Shown: in pieces, positions 1 through 8,389 of the stretch | How the letters are laid out: every line of letters starts with the position of its first letter | Numbering within the stretch: the first letter of the stretch is position 1 | DNA from: Sporosarcina luteola | Lineage (GTDB): Bacteria > Bacillota > Bacilli > Bacillales_A > Planococcaceae | DNA: 37,777 bases | Assembly: GCF_007991495.1 (NCBI RefSeq) | Contig: NZ_BJYL01000052.1 | Coordinates: 1 to 37,777, forward strand | Reading direction: 5' to 3' | Translations under genes and position numbers: made by a program | The notes under the pieces: generated by a model | Told to the model about the DNA's origin: nothing | Seen by the model: the letters and a program-made list of their open reading frames with translations, nothing else | Database searches by the model: none

Positions 1-810
1 ATGGCGGCGAAACTGTACTTTATTTAGATCTCTGCCCAAAATTACTTCATACACTTGCTGCAAATCCGGCAGTGTGAATTCATTCCCCACCAAATTGAAT
101 GCGATATTTGTGTAGTTCACTTTTCCACGCAACCGTTCCAATGAATACAAAATAATTTCCGCATGGTCAAAGGCAATTCCATCCCGCTTTGTTATCGACA
201 TTGTCGTTCTAGTATTTGCTCGATCTGTCACCGTGAGTTTTTCTACAGTTGCAGACACCTTGAGCTCCCCGGAAGTCAGCTCCAGCTCAATTTCCTCCGT
301 TCGTCTCCTCATGCCGCTAACCTCTTCATCTCGAATTTCGACTGTCTTTTCCTTTATGGTAAACCACCTTACATCTTCCGCATCGTCCCCCGCTTGCAAA
401 GGCGGTAATTTCTCTTGGTCGACGAGTGCTAAATAGCTGACACTCACAATCCTCATTCGGGGGTCACGGTCTACCGCACTCCACGTGTAAAGCTGTTCAG
501 CATAAACCCCATCTACTCCCGTCTCCTCTTTCAATTCCCGTTGCACAGCCGTATCGAGGTCCTCGTCGATCCCCATAAATCCTCCTGCCAACGCCCAGTC
601 TCCCTTATACGGATGTCCTCCACGCCTGATGAGCAGAAGTTGCAGCTCCTTCTCCGCCTTTTTTCGTTTATCCGCAACCGTTTCCGTTGCCACAGTGAAG
701 ATGACCATGTCTGTTGTAATCGATGGCTTTTCATATTTATTCTTCTCTGTTTTTTTATATTGCTCGATAAATTCTTCCTCACTAAGGTTCTGTAAGTATT
801 GCTCTTCCAT
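1..810 (-). CDS. nrtR: NrtR-type regulator: Nudix domain plus winged helix (partial, C-terminus cut by window edge)
   Basis: Reading the minus strand from the ATG at 810 gives 270 open codons up to the window edge, so the C-terminal end is missing. Residues about 30-160 form a Nudix domain with an intact Nudix box at G77-V99 (GFMGIDE, then RELKEETGV), which fits the catalytic consensus. Residues about 210-270 (AFDHAEIILYSLERLRGK, FTLPDLQQVYE, QFRR) match the winged-helix DNA-binding tail typical of NrtR, the regulator of NAD metabolism that senses ADP-ribose in characterised members. It follows pnuC-nadR, the expected targets, and has its own promoter after their terminator. AAGGGGG precedes the ATG. 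Many NrtR proteins have a degenerate Nudix box; this one could keep hydrolase activity (inference). Confidence 0.88.
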   Translation of the reverse strand, partial: MEEQYLQNLSEEEFIEQYKKTEKNKYEKPSITTDMVIFTVATETVADKRKKAEKELQLLLIRRGGHPYKGDWALAGGFMGIDEDLDTAVQRELKEETGVDGVYAEQLYTWSAVDRDPRMRIVSVSYLALVDQEKLPPLQAGDDAEDVRWFTIKEKTVEIRDEEVSGMRRRTEEIELELTSGELKVSATVEKLTVTDRANTRTTMSITKRDGIAFDHAEIILYSLERLRGKVNYTNIAFNLVGNEFTLPDLQQVYEVILGRDLNKVQFRRH

Positions 811-829
811 TGTATTTCCCCCTTCCTGC

Positions 830-868
830 ACTTAGTTGCATTCTATTACTATCCTTCTCTTTTTACAA
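830..868 (-). promoter_or_regulatory. nrtR promoter with candidate NrtR operator
   Basis: On the minus strand TTGTAA (868-863) and TAGAAT (845-840) are separated by 17 bp, a credible sigma-A promoter between the nadR terminator and nrtR. An element at 830-854 overlaps the -10 and start region and shares about 20 of 25 bases with 2718-2742 in the pnuC leader. Both contain ACTTAGTT and TTACTATC as read on plus. The shared element in front of both units suggests a common operator, most simply for NrtR itself. Assignment to NrtR is inference. Confidence 0.55.
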
Positions 869-869
869 G

Positions 870-901
870 AAAAAAAGAAGGGTGCGTTAAACCCCTCCTT
901 C
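870..901 (-). terminator. Rho-independent terminator of pnuC-nadR
   Basis: The minus strand folds into a stem of about ten pairs (GAAGGAGGGGT against ACCCTTC continuing into the T run, with G-T wobbles) around a TTAACGC loop, followed by seven T. It lies just after the nadR stop and separates it from the nrtR promoter. Confidence 0.8.
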
Positions 902-902
902 A

Positions 903-1964
903 TTATTTCGTAATAAGCTTCGTGATCTGTTCAATCGCCCGATCGAGCCGCTCCTCATAGTTCCCGCTAATTGTTACATATTTAATTCCCCTGTCATCAA
1001 ACATTTTCTTTAAAATCTCATTTGTCTTTTTCCGCACTTCCGGATCATTAAATGTCCGATACCCATCCGCAACCCACTTCACATCCGGCTCTAAAAACAA
1101 GTACAAATCATAATCTTGCGCCTGGATGGCCCCTTCTATGAAATCCAGCTCCTTCCCAAAGTACATTTTGGCGTAATACTGGGATACGACCGCTTCGCTG
1201 TCAATGAACAATAGCTTATTTGCCTTCTTGATCTTTTGGTATTCCATATGCTTATGTCCGAACACGATTTCCTTGTAATGCTCTTCGGTCAGCAATGAAC
1301 TGCCGTCTCCGATTTCCTCACTGACCGTACGACCGTATTCCTCCACATACTCCGTACCAAATAGCAGCGAAAGATTTCGTGTCAGCGTAGACTTCCCGCA
1401 AGATTCGACGCCGACAATAGCAATTTTCTTCGTGTAGTACGGCTTCGCTGCTTCGGGGATCATATCCCAATTCGCAAAGACTCCCTCGTTCCGTATTTTC
1501 GTCGCACTGATTGGAAAGATCTCGCGGGCTTCATCTATGACGATATGCTTGATATCCTCCCCGTAAATACGCCTAAACCAGTAATCGTATTCACTTTCCG
1601 AACTGAAAATATGGGTGATCTTCTCCGGAATTGCCTCAATCATTCTCCGGCCGCCTTCTAACCATAAATACTCCATATCCTCCGAATAAGGATCTTCCAC
1701 CGCGAGCACCGTTACATTCTGCATATTTTTTGTAGAAGTCATGATCCACTGCTGCCGCCTTTTGAAATCGATATAATCCAGCCCCGCTTCCTCACATAGT
1801 TTTCTATCCCGCTCTTCGTGGTAGCTGACGAGCACATAGAGCTTATCTACTTGTGCCGCCGCTTTCGTAATGGCATATAAATGACCTTTATGAAAAGGAA
1901 TGAACTTTCCTCCGTAATGTCCTACCGTCATTGCTTCTTTTCTTTCAATTCCTGTCATTTTCAT
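903..1964 (-). CDS. nadR: NadR-like NMN adenylyltransferase / ribosylnicotinamide kinase
   Basis: The 353-residue protein has an N-terminal nucleotidyltransferase domain with HKGH at 25-28 and ISATKIR at 152-158, the NMN adenylyltransferase signatures. A C-terminal kinase domain follows, with P-loop GVESCGKST at 185-193. By family knowledge it phosphorylates nicotinamide riboside to NMN and adenylates NMN to NAD in the cytoplasm. Unlike enterobacterial NadR it has no N-terminal helix-turn-helix, so it should be purely enzymatic, with regulation left to the adjacent NrtR. It lies 23 bp after pnuC, an import-and-trap pair. Two ATGs (1964 and 1958) follow an AAGGGAG site; the second has the better spacing. 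Confidence 0.9.
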   Translation of the reverse strand: MKMTGIERKEAMTVGHYGGKFIPFHKGHLYAITKAAAQVDKLYVLVSYHEERDRKLCEEAGLDYIDFKRRQQWIMTSTKNMQNVTVLAVEDPYSEDMEYLWLEGGRRMIEAIPEKITHIFSSESEYDYWFRRIYGEDIKHIVIDEAREIFPISATKIRNEGVFANWDMIPEAAKPYYTKKIAIVGVESCGKSTLTRNLSLLFGTEYVEEYGRTVSEEIGDGSSLLTEEHYKEIVFGHKHMEYQKIKKANKLLFIDSEAVVSQYYAKMYFGKELDFIEGAIQAQDYDLYLFLEPDVKWVADGYRTFNDPEVRKKTNEILKKMFDDRGIKYVTISGNYEERLDRAIEQITKLITK

Positions 1965-1987
1965 CTTCTCCCTTCTCTGTTTTCCAT

Positions 1988-2698
1988 CTATTCATTAACC
2001 TTTTGTAACTTCGACAATTTCAACCAGTTCACATAGCCGTACACCGAATTCACAAGGAATGCCGTCCACATAATGACCATATTCCAATCATTACCCCCTG
2101 TCTGCACTAACGTTATCACCCACAATGTAATGGTCAGGACATTCACCAAAATCCATATGACCCATTGCTCTGCGTACCGCTGCACCATTAAAATCTGGGC
2201 AATGACCGACAGGACGACTGCCATGCTGTCTATCCTCACTTGCTGTGCAGACAATAGCGTCAATAATTCTGCATAGACGAGCGCCCCTACCGCAAATAAG
2301 CCGATAACGATTGCCCACCCTTTTAGTGTAAGCCGCTTCACATACACATTTTCTCCTTGTGTCGAGTCTTCCTTTTTCTTGTAATGCTTCATCCACAGCC
2401 AGATGCCGATAAACTGCATCGGAAAGTAAAATATCCAGTTCAGCATCGACTCCCCATACAACCCATAACTATAAGCGATATAGCCATAAGTGACCGTCTG
2501 CACAATCCCGAAAAAATAGTTGGAGACTTTCCCTTTTGCCACTAACACTACGCACAGCATCCCGGAAATCGAGCTCACCAATCCTAAAAGCGTATCTTCA
2601 AACGCAAAATATAGATAAACCGTAATCCCCGTGAAAACTGTCACCCATACTTTTTCAAATAGCGACCACTCCGCCAAATACCCCTTCATCTTTTCCAT
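1988..2698 (-). CDS. pnuC: PnuC-type nicotinamide riboside transporter
   Basis: This 236-residue polytopic membrane protein has about seven hydrophobic segments. The conserved PnuC region is visible (YGLYGESMLNWIFYFPMQ, then GIWLW). PnuC carriers move nicotinamide riboside down its gradient, and phosphorylation by NadR downstream traps it. It is the first gene of the unit, with a strong promoter 55-83 bp upstream and a GGAGGAG ribosome site. A different vitamin is possible for PnuC relatives (PnuT, PnuX), but the nadR neighbour and the NrtR gene argue for nicotinamide riboside. Confidence 0.9.
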   Translation of the reverse strand: MEKMKGYLAEWSLFEKVWVTVFTGITVYLYFAFEDTLLGLVSSISGMLCVVLVAKGKVSNYFFGIVQTVTYGYIAYSYGLYGESMLNWIFYFPMQFIGIWLWMKHYKKKEDSTQGENVYVKRLTLKGWAIVIGLFAVGALVYAELLTLLSAQQVRIDSMAVVLSVIAQILMVQRYAEQWVIWILVNVLTITLWVITLVQTGGNDWNMVIMWTAFLVNSVYGYVNWLKLSKLQKVNE

Positions 2699-2717
2699 TT
2701 GAAATCTCCTCCTCTTT

Positions 2718-2781
2718 ACTTAGTTTTATTTTGTTACTATCTATTTACACTTAGTATATGTTTGTATCTATGTTTTGTCAA
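2718..2781 (-). promoter_or_regulatory. pnuC-nadR promoter with candidate NrtR operators
   Basis: TTGACA (2781-2776) and TATACT (2758-2753) on the minus strand are spaced 17 bp, a near-consensus sigma-A promoter. ACTAAGT occurs twice on the minus strand: at 2755-2749 overlapping the -10 and at 2724-2718 downstream of the start. The downstream copy lies in the 25-bp block (2718-2742) also found before nrtR. The placement suits repression by steric block. That NrtR binds here is inference from gene context. Confidence 0.7.
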
Positions 2782-2798
2782 CTATAATTAATTGCATG

Positions 2799-2847
2799 AA
2801 AAAAAGCCCACCCGCTACGTTTTTACAACGCCAGGTGTGAGCTCTTT
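2799..2847 (-). terminator. Terminator of the siderophore uptake operon
   Basis: The minus strand after the ATPase stop forms a long stem of about 18 positions with three mismatches (AGAGCTCAC side against GGGTGGGCT side) closed by a GTAAA loop, and runs into seven T. It insulates the operon from the pnuC promoter. Confidence 0.8.
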
Positions 2848-2858
2848 GGTTTGTAAAC

Positions 2859-3662
2859 TTAATCATTTACGTAATAACGGCCTTTCGGAATAACTAAAGG
2901 GGTAGCTGATACTGGATCTTGAATAATGACGCTATCTAACTCGAAAACATTTTTTACTAACTCGCTTGTCAGAACATCAGCCGGTTTTCCCTCAGCAATC
3001 AGCTTTCCATCCTTTACTGCAAAAATATGGTCTGCATATCGTGCCGACAAATTGATATCGTGTAATACCATAACAATCGTCGTACCATGCTTTTGATTCA
3101 AGTTGGTTAATAAATCTAATATTTCCACTTGGTAGGTTATATCTAGAAAGGTGGTAGGTTCATCTAAAAATAAAATATCAGTTTGCTGTGCAAGTGCCAT
3201 GGCAATCCATACACGCTGTCTTTGTCCACCGGATAGTTCATCGATATCGAGATTGGCAAACTCGATAATATTCATGAACTCCATCGCATCTTCAACGGCT
3301 TCATAATCTTTTTTTGTCCATCCACTAAACAAAGTTTGATGCGGAAACCTTCCTCTACCGACTAAATCTGCAACAGTAATACCATCAGGGACTACAGGAG
3401 TTTGTGGAAGAATCCCTACAGTGCGCGCCAACTGCTTTGAAGGATATTTATTGATCGCTTTCCCATTGAGCGTTATATCCCCTTCTGTAGGTTTGATGAG
3501 CTTGGCCATCGTTTTTAATAGCGTTGATTTCCCACAGCCATTCGCACCGATGATGACACTGATTTTATTTTCCGGAATTTCAAGATCGATTCCGTGGATA
3601 ATTGTTTTATTCTCATAGCCAGAAACTAGCCCCTCGACTCGAAAAACATGTTTGTTGCTCAT
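2859..3662 (-). CDS. Iron-siderophore ABC transporter ATPase (FecE/FhuC type)
   Basis: The 267-residue protein has Walker A GANGCGKST at 39-47, the Q-loop LPQT near 85-88, ABC signature LSGGQ at 143-147, Walker B ILFLDE at 163-168 and the switch histidine in VLHD near 200. This is the FecE/FhuC ATPase subclass that powers ferric-siderophore import at the inner face of the membrane. Its ATG overlaps the stop of the preceding permease by one base, indicating translational coupling. It is the last gene of the operon and is followed by a terminator. Confidence 0.93.
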   Translation of the reverse strand: MSNKHVFRVEGLVSGYENKTIIHGIDLEIPENKISVIIGANGCGKSTLLKTMAKLIKPTEGDITLNGKAINKYPSKQLARTVGILPQTPVVPDGITVADLVGRGRFPHQTLFSGWTKKDYEAVEDAMEFMNIIEFANLDIDELSGGQRQRVWIAMALAQQTDILFLDEPTTFLDITYQVEILDLLTNLNQKHGTTIVMVLHDINLSARYADHIFAVKDGKLIAEGKPADVLTSELVKNVFELDSVIIQDPVSATPLVIPKGRYYVND

Positions 3663-4699
3663 TACAATTCTCCTTTTTGGTTCATCCGGATTAGTAAATA
3701 AATTAAATATGGTGCTCCGAGCAACCCTGTAATCACCCCTACCGGAAATCTGTATTCAAATGCAAACTGTCCCACCAAATCTGCAAGTAATACGAGATTA
3801 GCACCGACTAATCCTGCTGGAAGAATATTTTGCGCACTAGCAGCAACGAGTCTATTCGCAATCGGTCCTGCTAAAAACGATACAAAGGCAATCGGGCCAG
3901 TCGTTGCAGTAGCAATTGAAATCAAAAACACAGAGCTTACGATTAAAATGACTCTCGTCTTATCTATAGATACTCCAAGGGACATTGCCATCTGATCGCC
4001 TAACTCCAGCATGCTGAGCTGTTTGCCAAAAGCTATGATGATTGGAGTAAGTATTGCTGTAATGATAATCAACGGAATAACATCACTCATTTTCGAACCA
4101 TTTAAGCTCCCGCTTAACCATCTAAGCGCTCCTGCAATATCTTGTTGGGAACTTTTGATTATCAAATAAGAAATGACAGCATCCAACATCGCCTGCATAC
4201 CAATCCCAATGATGATTAAACGACCAATCGAAAAGGATTGAGAACGAGATAAAAGATACATCACAGTTACGGTAATCAATCCTCCAATGATTGCCGCAAT
4301 AGATACAACCGTATTACTTGAATGTAAAACGGTAATGCAAAATACAGCAGCTACACTGGAGCCGGATGTAATGCCTAAAATATTTGGATTCGCCAATGGA
4401 TTGCGCAGCATTGTTTGAAAAATATAACCTGCCACACCAAAAGCAAACCCTGCAAATAAACCTGTCACCATGCGTGGAAGACGGATCGTGTTGACTGCAA
4501 AATTAGCCCCTGCTATCTCTTCTCCCATTAAGGAACGAATGATCACTTCTACCGGATAAATCGTATTCCCTAATAAGAGCATGGCACAACAAAGAATAAA
4601 TAATAGGACGATTAGCAAGGAAGTAACAATGAGCCAGCGCCTTCTTCTTTGACGTCTGCCTTTTACAATAAAACCCACTTCACTAGTATGATGTCTCAT
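3662..4699 (-). CDS. FecCD-family iron-siderophore permease (second subunit)
   Basis: The 345-residue polytopic protein has a basic N-terminus (RRQRRRRW) followed by roughly ten hydrophobic segments. FecCD landmarks include IRLPRMVTGLFAGFAFGVAG, NPLANPNILGI and FLAGPIANRLV. It should pair with the permease encoded immediately upstream as a heterodimeric membrane channel for a ferric siderophore. It overlaps the upstream gene by four bases (ATGA), and its stop overlaps the ATPase start. The chemical class of siderophore cannot be read from the sequence. Confidence 0.92.
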   Translation of the reverse strand: MRHHTSEVGFIVKGRRQRRRRWLIVTSLLIVLLFILCCAMLLLGNTIYPVEVIIRSLMGEEIAGANFAVNTIRLPRMVTGLFAGFAFGVAGYIFQTMLRNPLANPNILGITSGSSVAAVFCITVLHSSNTVVSIAAIIGGLITVTVMYLLSRSQSFSIGRLIIIGIGMQAMLDAVISYLIIKSSQQDIAGALRWLSGSLNGSKMSDVIPLIIITAILTPIIIAFGKQLSMLELGDQMAMSLGVSIDKTRVILIVSSVFLISIATATTGPIAFVSFLAGPIANRLVAASAQNILPAGLVGANLVLLADLVGQFAFEYRFPVGVITGLLGAPYLIYLLIRMNQKGEL

Positions 4700-5754
4700 A
4701 ATGACCTTACCTTCGATTTCTTAGCTAATAGAATAAGGATGGGCGCGCCAATAAACGCTGTAATAATCCCCACTTCGAGTTCACCGGGACTTCCAATCAA
4801 TCTTCCAGCCACATCAGAAAATGTTAAAATGATTGCTCCTGCCAGTGCTGATAGAGGGATTAAAAAACGCAAATCCGAGCCGACAAGTAAACGCATGCTA
4901 TGGGTCGCCAAAAGGCCGATAAATCCGATTGGACCCGCCAATGCTGTCGTCACCCCGCATAAAATCACGCCTGCACCAATCGCGAACGCCCGAAGTAAAC
5001 CGGGCCGCACGCCAAGACCAGTCGCAACATCATCACCTAATGCCAATGCATTTAACGCTGGCGCTGAGATAAACGCAATCATTATTCCGACGATCAAGAA
5101 TGGGATGAAAATAATGATCGACTGCCATGATCCCGAGCCGACACTGCCTACTTGCCAAAATCTAAATTGGTCCATCGCATATAGATTCGGAATCATAATT
5201 GCAGTTACAAGTGAAGAAAGAGCTGCACTAGTTGCAGCTCCTGCGAGTACTAATTTAATCGGGGTTGCGCCCCCACGGCCCATCGAACCTATTCCGAATA
5301 CGAAAACCGCTGTTATTGAAGCTCCGATCAAAGCAAGCCAAATATATTGCCCGGCCGTAGAAATCTGGAAAAATGAAATGCCGGCTACTACAAATAAGGC
5401 CGCGCCCGTATTCACGCCTAAAATACTCGGATCCGCCAACGGATTACGGGTCACAGTTTGCATCAGTACACCTGAGATTGCCAGGGCAGCACCACAGCAT
5501 AACCCAAACACAGTACGCGAAATTCGTTTCTGGACTACGTTTGCGCCATATGAATCTACGTTTTGAAAGCTAAGCCCATCCATTAATTCTTGGTAACTGA
5601 CCACTCTGGCTCCCAATACGAGAGAAGCAATGACCGTAACGATTAATAAAATGAAGCCCGCTAGTAAAATAATTGAGAAATGCTTTGGAACATGTCTATC
5701 ATTTTTATCTAATGGGGAAGAATCACTTTTCAATTTTATCAATTGCCCCACCAA
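4696..5754 (-). CDS. FecCD-family iron-siderophore permease (first subunit)
   Basis: The protein is about 350 residues with around ten membrane segments and the family motifs KRISRTVFGLCCGAALAISG, NPLADPSILG and FIGLLATHSMRLL. The start is unclear: the frame is open into the end of the binding-protein gene (stop at 5723) and the first internal ATG falls after the first membrane helix. Initiation is therefore likely at a TTG or GTG between 5754 and 5731; GGTGGGG at 5751-5746 could be the ribosome site for a TTG at 5742 or 5733. The overlap implies coupling to the lipoprotein gene, which may lower permease yield relative to the receptor (inference). Confidence 0.9.
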   Translation of the reverse strand: MVGQLIKLKSDSSPLDKNDRHVPKHFSIILLAGFILLIVTVIASLVLGARVVSYQELMDGLSFQNVDSYGANVVQKRISRTVFGLCCGAALAISGVLMQTVTRNPLADPSILGVNTGAALFVVAGISFFQISTAGQYIWLALIGASITAVFVFGIGSMGRGGATPIKLVLAGAATSAALSSLVTAIMIPNLYAMDQFRFWQVGSVGSGSWQSIIIFIPFLIVGIMIAFISAPALNALALGDDVATGLGVRPGLLRAFAIGAGVILCGVTTALAGPIGFIGLLATHSMRLLVGSDLRFLIPLSALAGAIILTFSDVAGRLIGSPGELEVGIITAFIGAPILILLAKKSKVRSL

Positions 5755-6799
5755 TTAACTCTAAATATTCATCAATTGTATAAGCAATTGAAAGTGGGTT
5801 TGGAGTTCCTGCTGCCACTAAAGGCGTATCACTTGTAATGAACGCAACCGAACCTCTTTCAACTGCTGGAATTTTACCTAAAACCGGATCTTTTTTAATC
5901 GTTTCATAAAGCTCATCATCCCCATAGCCAACTAATAAATCCGCATCAAATAACGCTTCCACATTTTCGGCACTCAACTTCAACGAGTAGCTATTCGGAT
6001 CTGTAATCAAAGAAGAAACACTTTCAGGATAAGTCATACCCAACTCTTCTAAGAAGGCTACACGTGAATCGATTGGCGTATACAGATGCAATTGGGACAA
6101 GTCTTTTGCCGAGAAGTTCACCCACACTACTTTTTTACCGTCGATTTGCGGGTATGCTTTTACTTTCTCTGCGATTAAGTTCTCTGTGTCTTTTATTAAC
6201 TGTTCTCCCTCTTCTTTCATGCCCATCCCTGCAGCATTATATTCGACTTGCTCGCGCCATGTAGTTGCCCATGGTGCAGTTGGGTAAGCGATAACTGGAG
6301 CAATTTTTTTCAATGTCTCATAATCTTCAGCTGTAATACCAGAGTATGCCGCTAAAATCACATCCGGACTGGCATCCGCGATTGCTTCGAAATCCAAGCC
6401 ATCTGTATCCTGAAAGACGTTCGGATCAGTCACTCCAAGCTCATCCAGCTTTTCTTTCGTCCATGGCAATAAACCGCTGTCGTCTTGAACCCCAAAGTTT
6501 GCAGCCGAAAAACCAACAGGTACAACACCTAATGCTAAAGCTACATCATGGTTTGCCCATTGAATTGTAACAATTCGTTCCGGTTTGCTTTCGATAACTT
6601 CCTCGCCTAAAGCATGTGTAACCGTAATTGGATATTCTGCATCTGTTTCAGTTCCCGATTCGGTTTGTTCCTTTTCTGAAGAAGCAGGCTCTTTTGTTTC
6701 ACCCTCTTCTTTTGAAGATTGGCTAGAGCAGCCTGCTAATGAAAGAGCCGCCACTACCATCAGTGTTAGCAGTAGTATAAAATGTTTTTTAGTTTTCAT
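5723..6799 (-). CDS. Ferric-siderophore binding lipoprotein
   Basis: The 358-residue protein has a lipoprotein signal: basic MKTKKH, hydrophobic core, lipobox LAGC with Cys24, then a Ser/Glu-rich linker to about residue 50. The rest is a class III periplasmic-binding fold, seen in ESKPERIVTIQWANHDVALA and SPDVILAAYSG. Anchored outside the membrane, it would deliver the ferric siderophore to the two permeases. AGGAAGGG lies six bases before the ATG. It is the second gene of the Fur-controlled unit. Hydroxamate, catecholate or carboxylate specificity cannot be decided here. Confidence 0.92.
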   Translation of the reverse strand: MKTKKHFILLLTLMVVAALSLAGCSSQSSKEEGETKEPASSEKEQTESGTETDAEYPITVTHALGEEVIESKPERIVTIQWANHDVALALGVVPVGFSAANFGVQDDSGLLPWTKEKLDELGVTDPNVFQDTDGLDFEAIADASPDVILAAYSGITAEDYETLKKIAPVIAYPTAPWATTWREQVEYNAAGMGMKEEGEQLIKDTENLIAEKVKAYPQIDGKKVVWVNFSAKDLSQLHLYTPIDSRVAFLEELGMTYPESVSSLITDPNSYSLKLSAENVEALFDADLLVGYGDDELYETIKKDPVLGKIPAVERGSVAFITSDTPLVAAGTPNPLSIAYTIDEYLELIGGAIDKIEK

Positions 6800-6913
6800 A
6801 TGAAACCCTTCCTATTCTAAAAGTGATGACGTATAGTAGTTGATTGTTCAATTTCGGTGGGAGCTTTCATCCCTTCTATTTCACGGTAATCAGACTTGCT
6901 TTTTTGTAAGCGA

Positions 6914-7957
6914 TCATTTATTACCCCCCGTGAATACTTCTTCTAAAATCTCTTTATTCATCTCGTTAAATTTCTCATTATGCGAAGAAACCATTGCATA
7001 TTGATCGGCTTGTGGATCAATAAACATTTTTGCTTTATTCACAGCAAGCACTGCGTCTTGGAAAGTACCAACTAGTAGACCTACTTTGTCGTCATACGTA
7101 ATAATGTCACCAGCCCCAAAAATACCGGGGACAGATGTTGCGCACTGTCCTTGACTAACTAAGTAATAATCATCTTTTCTTTTCGGTTCTATGCTATCAG
7201 CAAACGTTAATGATTTTTCACGATTATAACCGTGGCTGATTAACACATCATCCACTTCGAATTGATACGTCTCCCCGTTCTGTGAAATGATAACTTGTTC
7301 AATGACTGTATCATCAGTACCAGAAACGAAGGATTGAATTTCCGCGTTCAGCAAAATCGGTACACGATGTTGATTTAGTTTTTCCACCTGTGCTTCGTGG
7401 GCCGTTAACTGCTCATTGCGATAAACAACAATAACTTCCCTTGCCGTCCTTAGCAGTTCTACCGCCCAGTCAATCGCTCCATTTCCACCGCCAGATATAA
7501 GAACTCTTTTATTACGGAAGCGCTGCATTCCTAAAATCGTATAATGCAAGTTGGTCAGCTCATACTTTTCAGCCTCATCCACTTCTAATTTAATGGGATT
7601 TAAAATACCTCCTCCTACTGCAACAATAATAGTTTTGGAGTAATGGACATCTCCCGAATTCGTTGATATGGCAAAAATATCGCCTTGCTTCTCTATTTGC
7701 TCCACTTTCGTATTTACATAGACTGTCGGCATAAAGATCATCGCCTGGTTTATTAAATTTTGAGCAAATACTTGGGCTTGTACTGGCGGAAGGCCACCAA
7801 CATCCCATACGACCTTCTCTGGATAAACATTCACTTTGCCGCCAAGAACAGGTTGAACCTCGATAATTTTAGTCTTCAGATTACGCAAGCCGCTGTAAAA
7901 AGTACTATATAATCCTGCAGGACCGCCACCAACTATTGTCACATCAAACAACTCCAC
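6914..7957 (-). CDS. Ferredoxin/flavodoxin-NADP reductase-like flavoprotein (YumC/YcgT type)
   Basis: The 347-residue protein resembles thioredoxin reductase but lacks the redox CxxC. FAD-binding GGGPAG lies at 10-15 and NADPH-binding GGGNGA at 156-161; the FAD-proximal GIFGAGDI lies near the C-terminus. These are traits of the Bacillus YumC/YcgT ferredoxin-NADP reductases. The GTG start follows AGGGGGG. It is the first gene after the double Fur-box promoter and no terminator separates it from the siderophore receptor 114 bp on. A role in reducing the imported iron complex, directly or through a ferredoxin, is therefore a reasonable inference. Lowering iron demand by recycling electron carriers is an alternative. 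Confidence 0.88.
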   Translation of the reverse strand: MELFDVTIVGGGPAGLYSTFYSGLRNLKTKIIEVQPVLGGKVNVYPEKVVWDVGGLPPVQAQVFAQNLINQAMIFMPTVYVNTKVEQIEKQGDIFAISTNSGDVHYSKTIIVAVGGGILNPIKLEVDEAEKYELTNLHYTILGMQRFRNKRVLISGGGNGAIDWAVELLRTAREVIVVYRNEQLTAHEAQVEKLNQHRVPILLNAEIQSFVSGTDDTVIEQVIISQNGETYQFEVDDVLISHGYNREKSLTFADSIEPKRKDDYYLVSQGQCATSVPGIFGAGDIITYDDKVGLLVGTFQDAVLAVNKAKMFIDPQADQYAMVSSHNEKFNEMNKEILEEVFTGGNK

Positions 7958-7992
7958 ATTATCCCCCCTACATTATCAATCTACTGTCACAC

Positions 7993-8045
7993 TGATAATC
8001 GTTCTCAGTATATTCGATTGTATTGATAATGATTATCATTGTCAA
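7993..8045 (-). promoter_or_regulatory. Fur-regulated promoter with two Fur boxes
   Basis: TTGACA (8045-8040) and TACAAT (8022-8017) on the minus strand are spaced 17 bp. The spacer contains TGATAATGATTATCA (8024-8038), a perfect 7-1-7 Fur box. A second, weaker copy, TGATAATCGTTCTCA (7993-8007), lies near or after the transcription start. The layout predicts tight iron-dependent repression of the flavoprotein-siderophore operon. Confidence 0.92.
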
Positions 8046-8146
8046 TCATTATTTGAACTGCATTATTGATTGCTTTATAGGGTATCGGCGTTTTGTTAAA
8101 TTTTCTATTTTTTAATATGTTATTTTTTCACAAAGTCAATTAAAAG

Positions 8147-8194
8147 AGGAGCGTCCCGATTAATCAGTTTTCACTGACCTTCCGGTACGCTCCT
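8147..8194 (-). terminator. Long hairpin, probable chrA terminator
   Basis: AGGAGCGT at 8147-8154 and ACGCTCCT at 8187-8194 are perfect complements, and inner TCAGT/ACTGA segments extend the hairpin. On the minus strand the stem is followed by CTCTTTTAATT, a moderate T tract. It lies between chrA and the Fur promoter and probably separates the two units. Confidence 0.6.
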
Positions 8195-8389
8195 ACAATA
8201 AACACACTTATAATGTCATAATCGCAACTTTTCTATTCGCTTACATTCCAATCCCTTTCCCTGTTTAGAAGAATCCATATCGGATTCTACTACTACTCGG
8301 AAAATATCTTTAAACTCTTCAAGATCTTATGAAAAACAGGCTAAGCTTGGACGCTCACAACTTAGAATATACATCATTCACTGCAAAAA
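8195..8389 (-). other. Intergenic stretch downstream of chrA with a short open frame
   Basis: The stretch between the chrA stop and the hairpin holds no promoter or RNA that I recognise. A minus-strand frame at 8326-8216 is open for 36 codons, begins right after a stop without a start or ribosome site, and reads protein-like (EEFKDIFRVVVESDMDSS). It may be the tail of a lost gene, but a frame of this length occurs easily by chance. Confidence 0.25.

Noticed and set aside
163..835. Several short plus-strand frames at the left end
   Set aside because: They are shadows of the minus-strand NrtR gene, whose frame runs unbroken from 810 to the window edge with clear domain motifs.
4649..5566. A 305-codon plus-strand frame
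   Set aside because: It lies opposite the well-supported FecCD permease gene, has the codon pattern of an antisense shadow and shows no recognisable motif or ribosome site.
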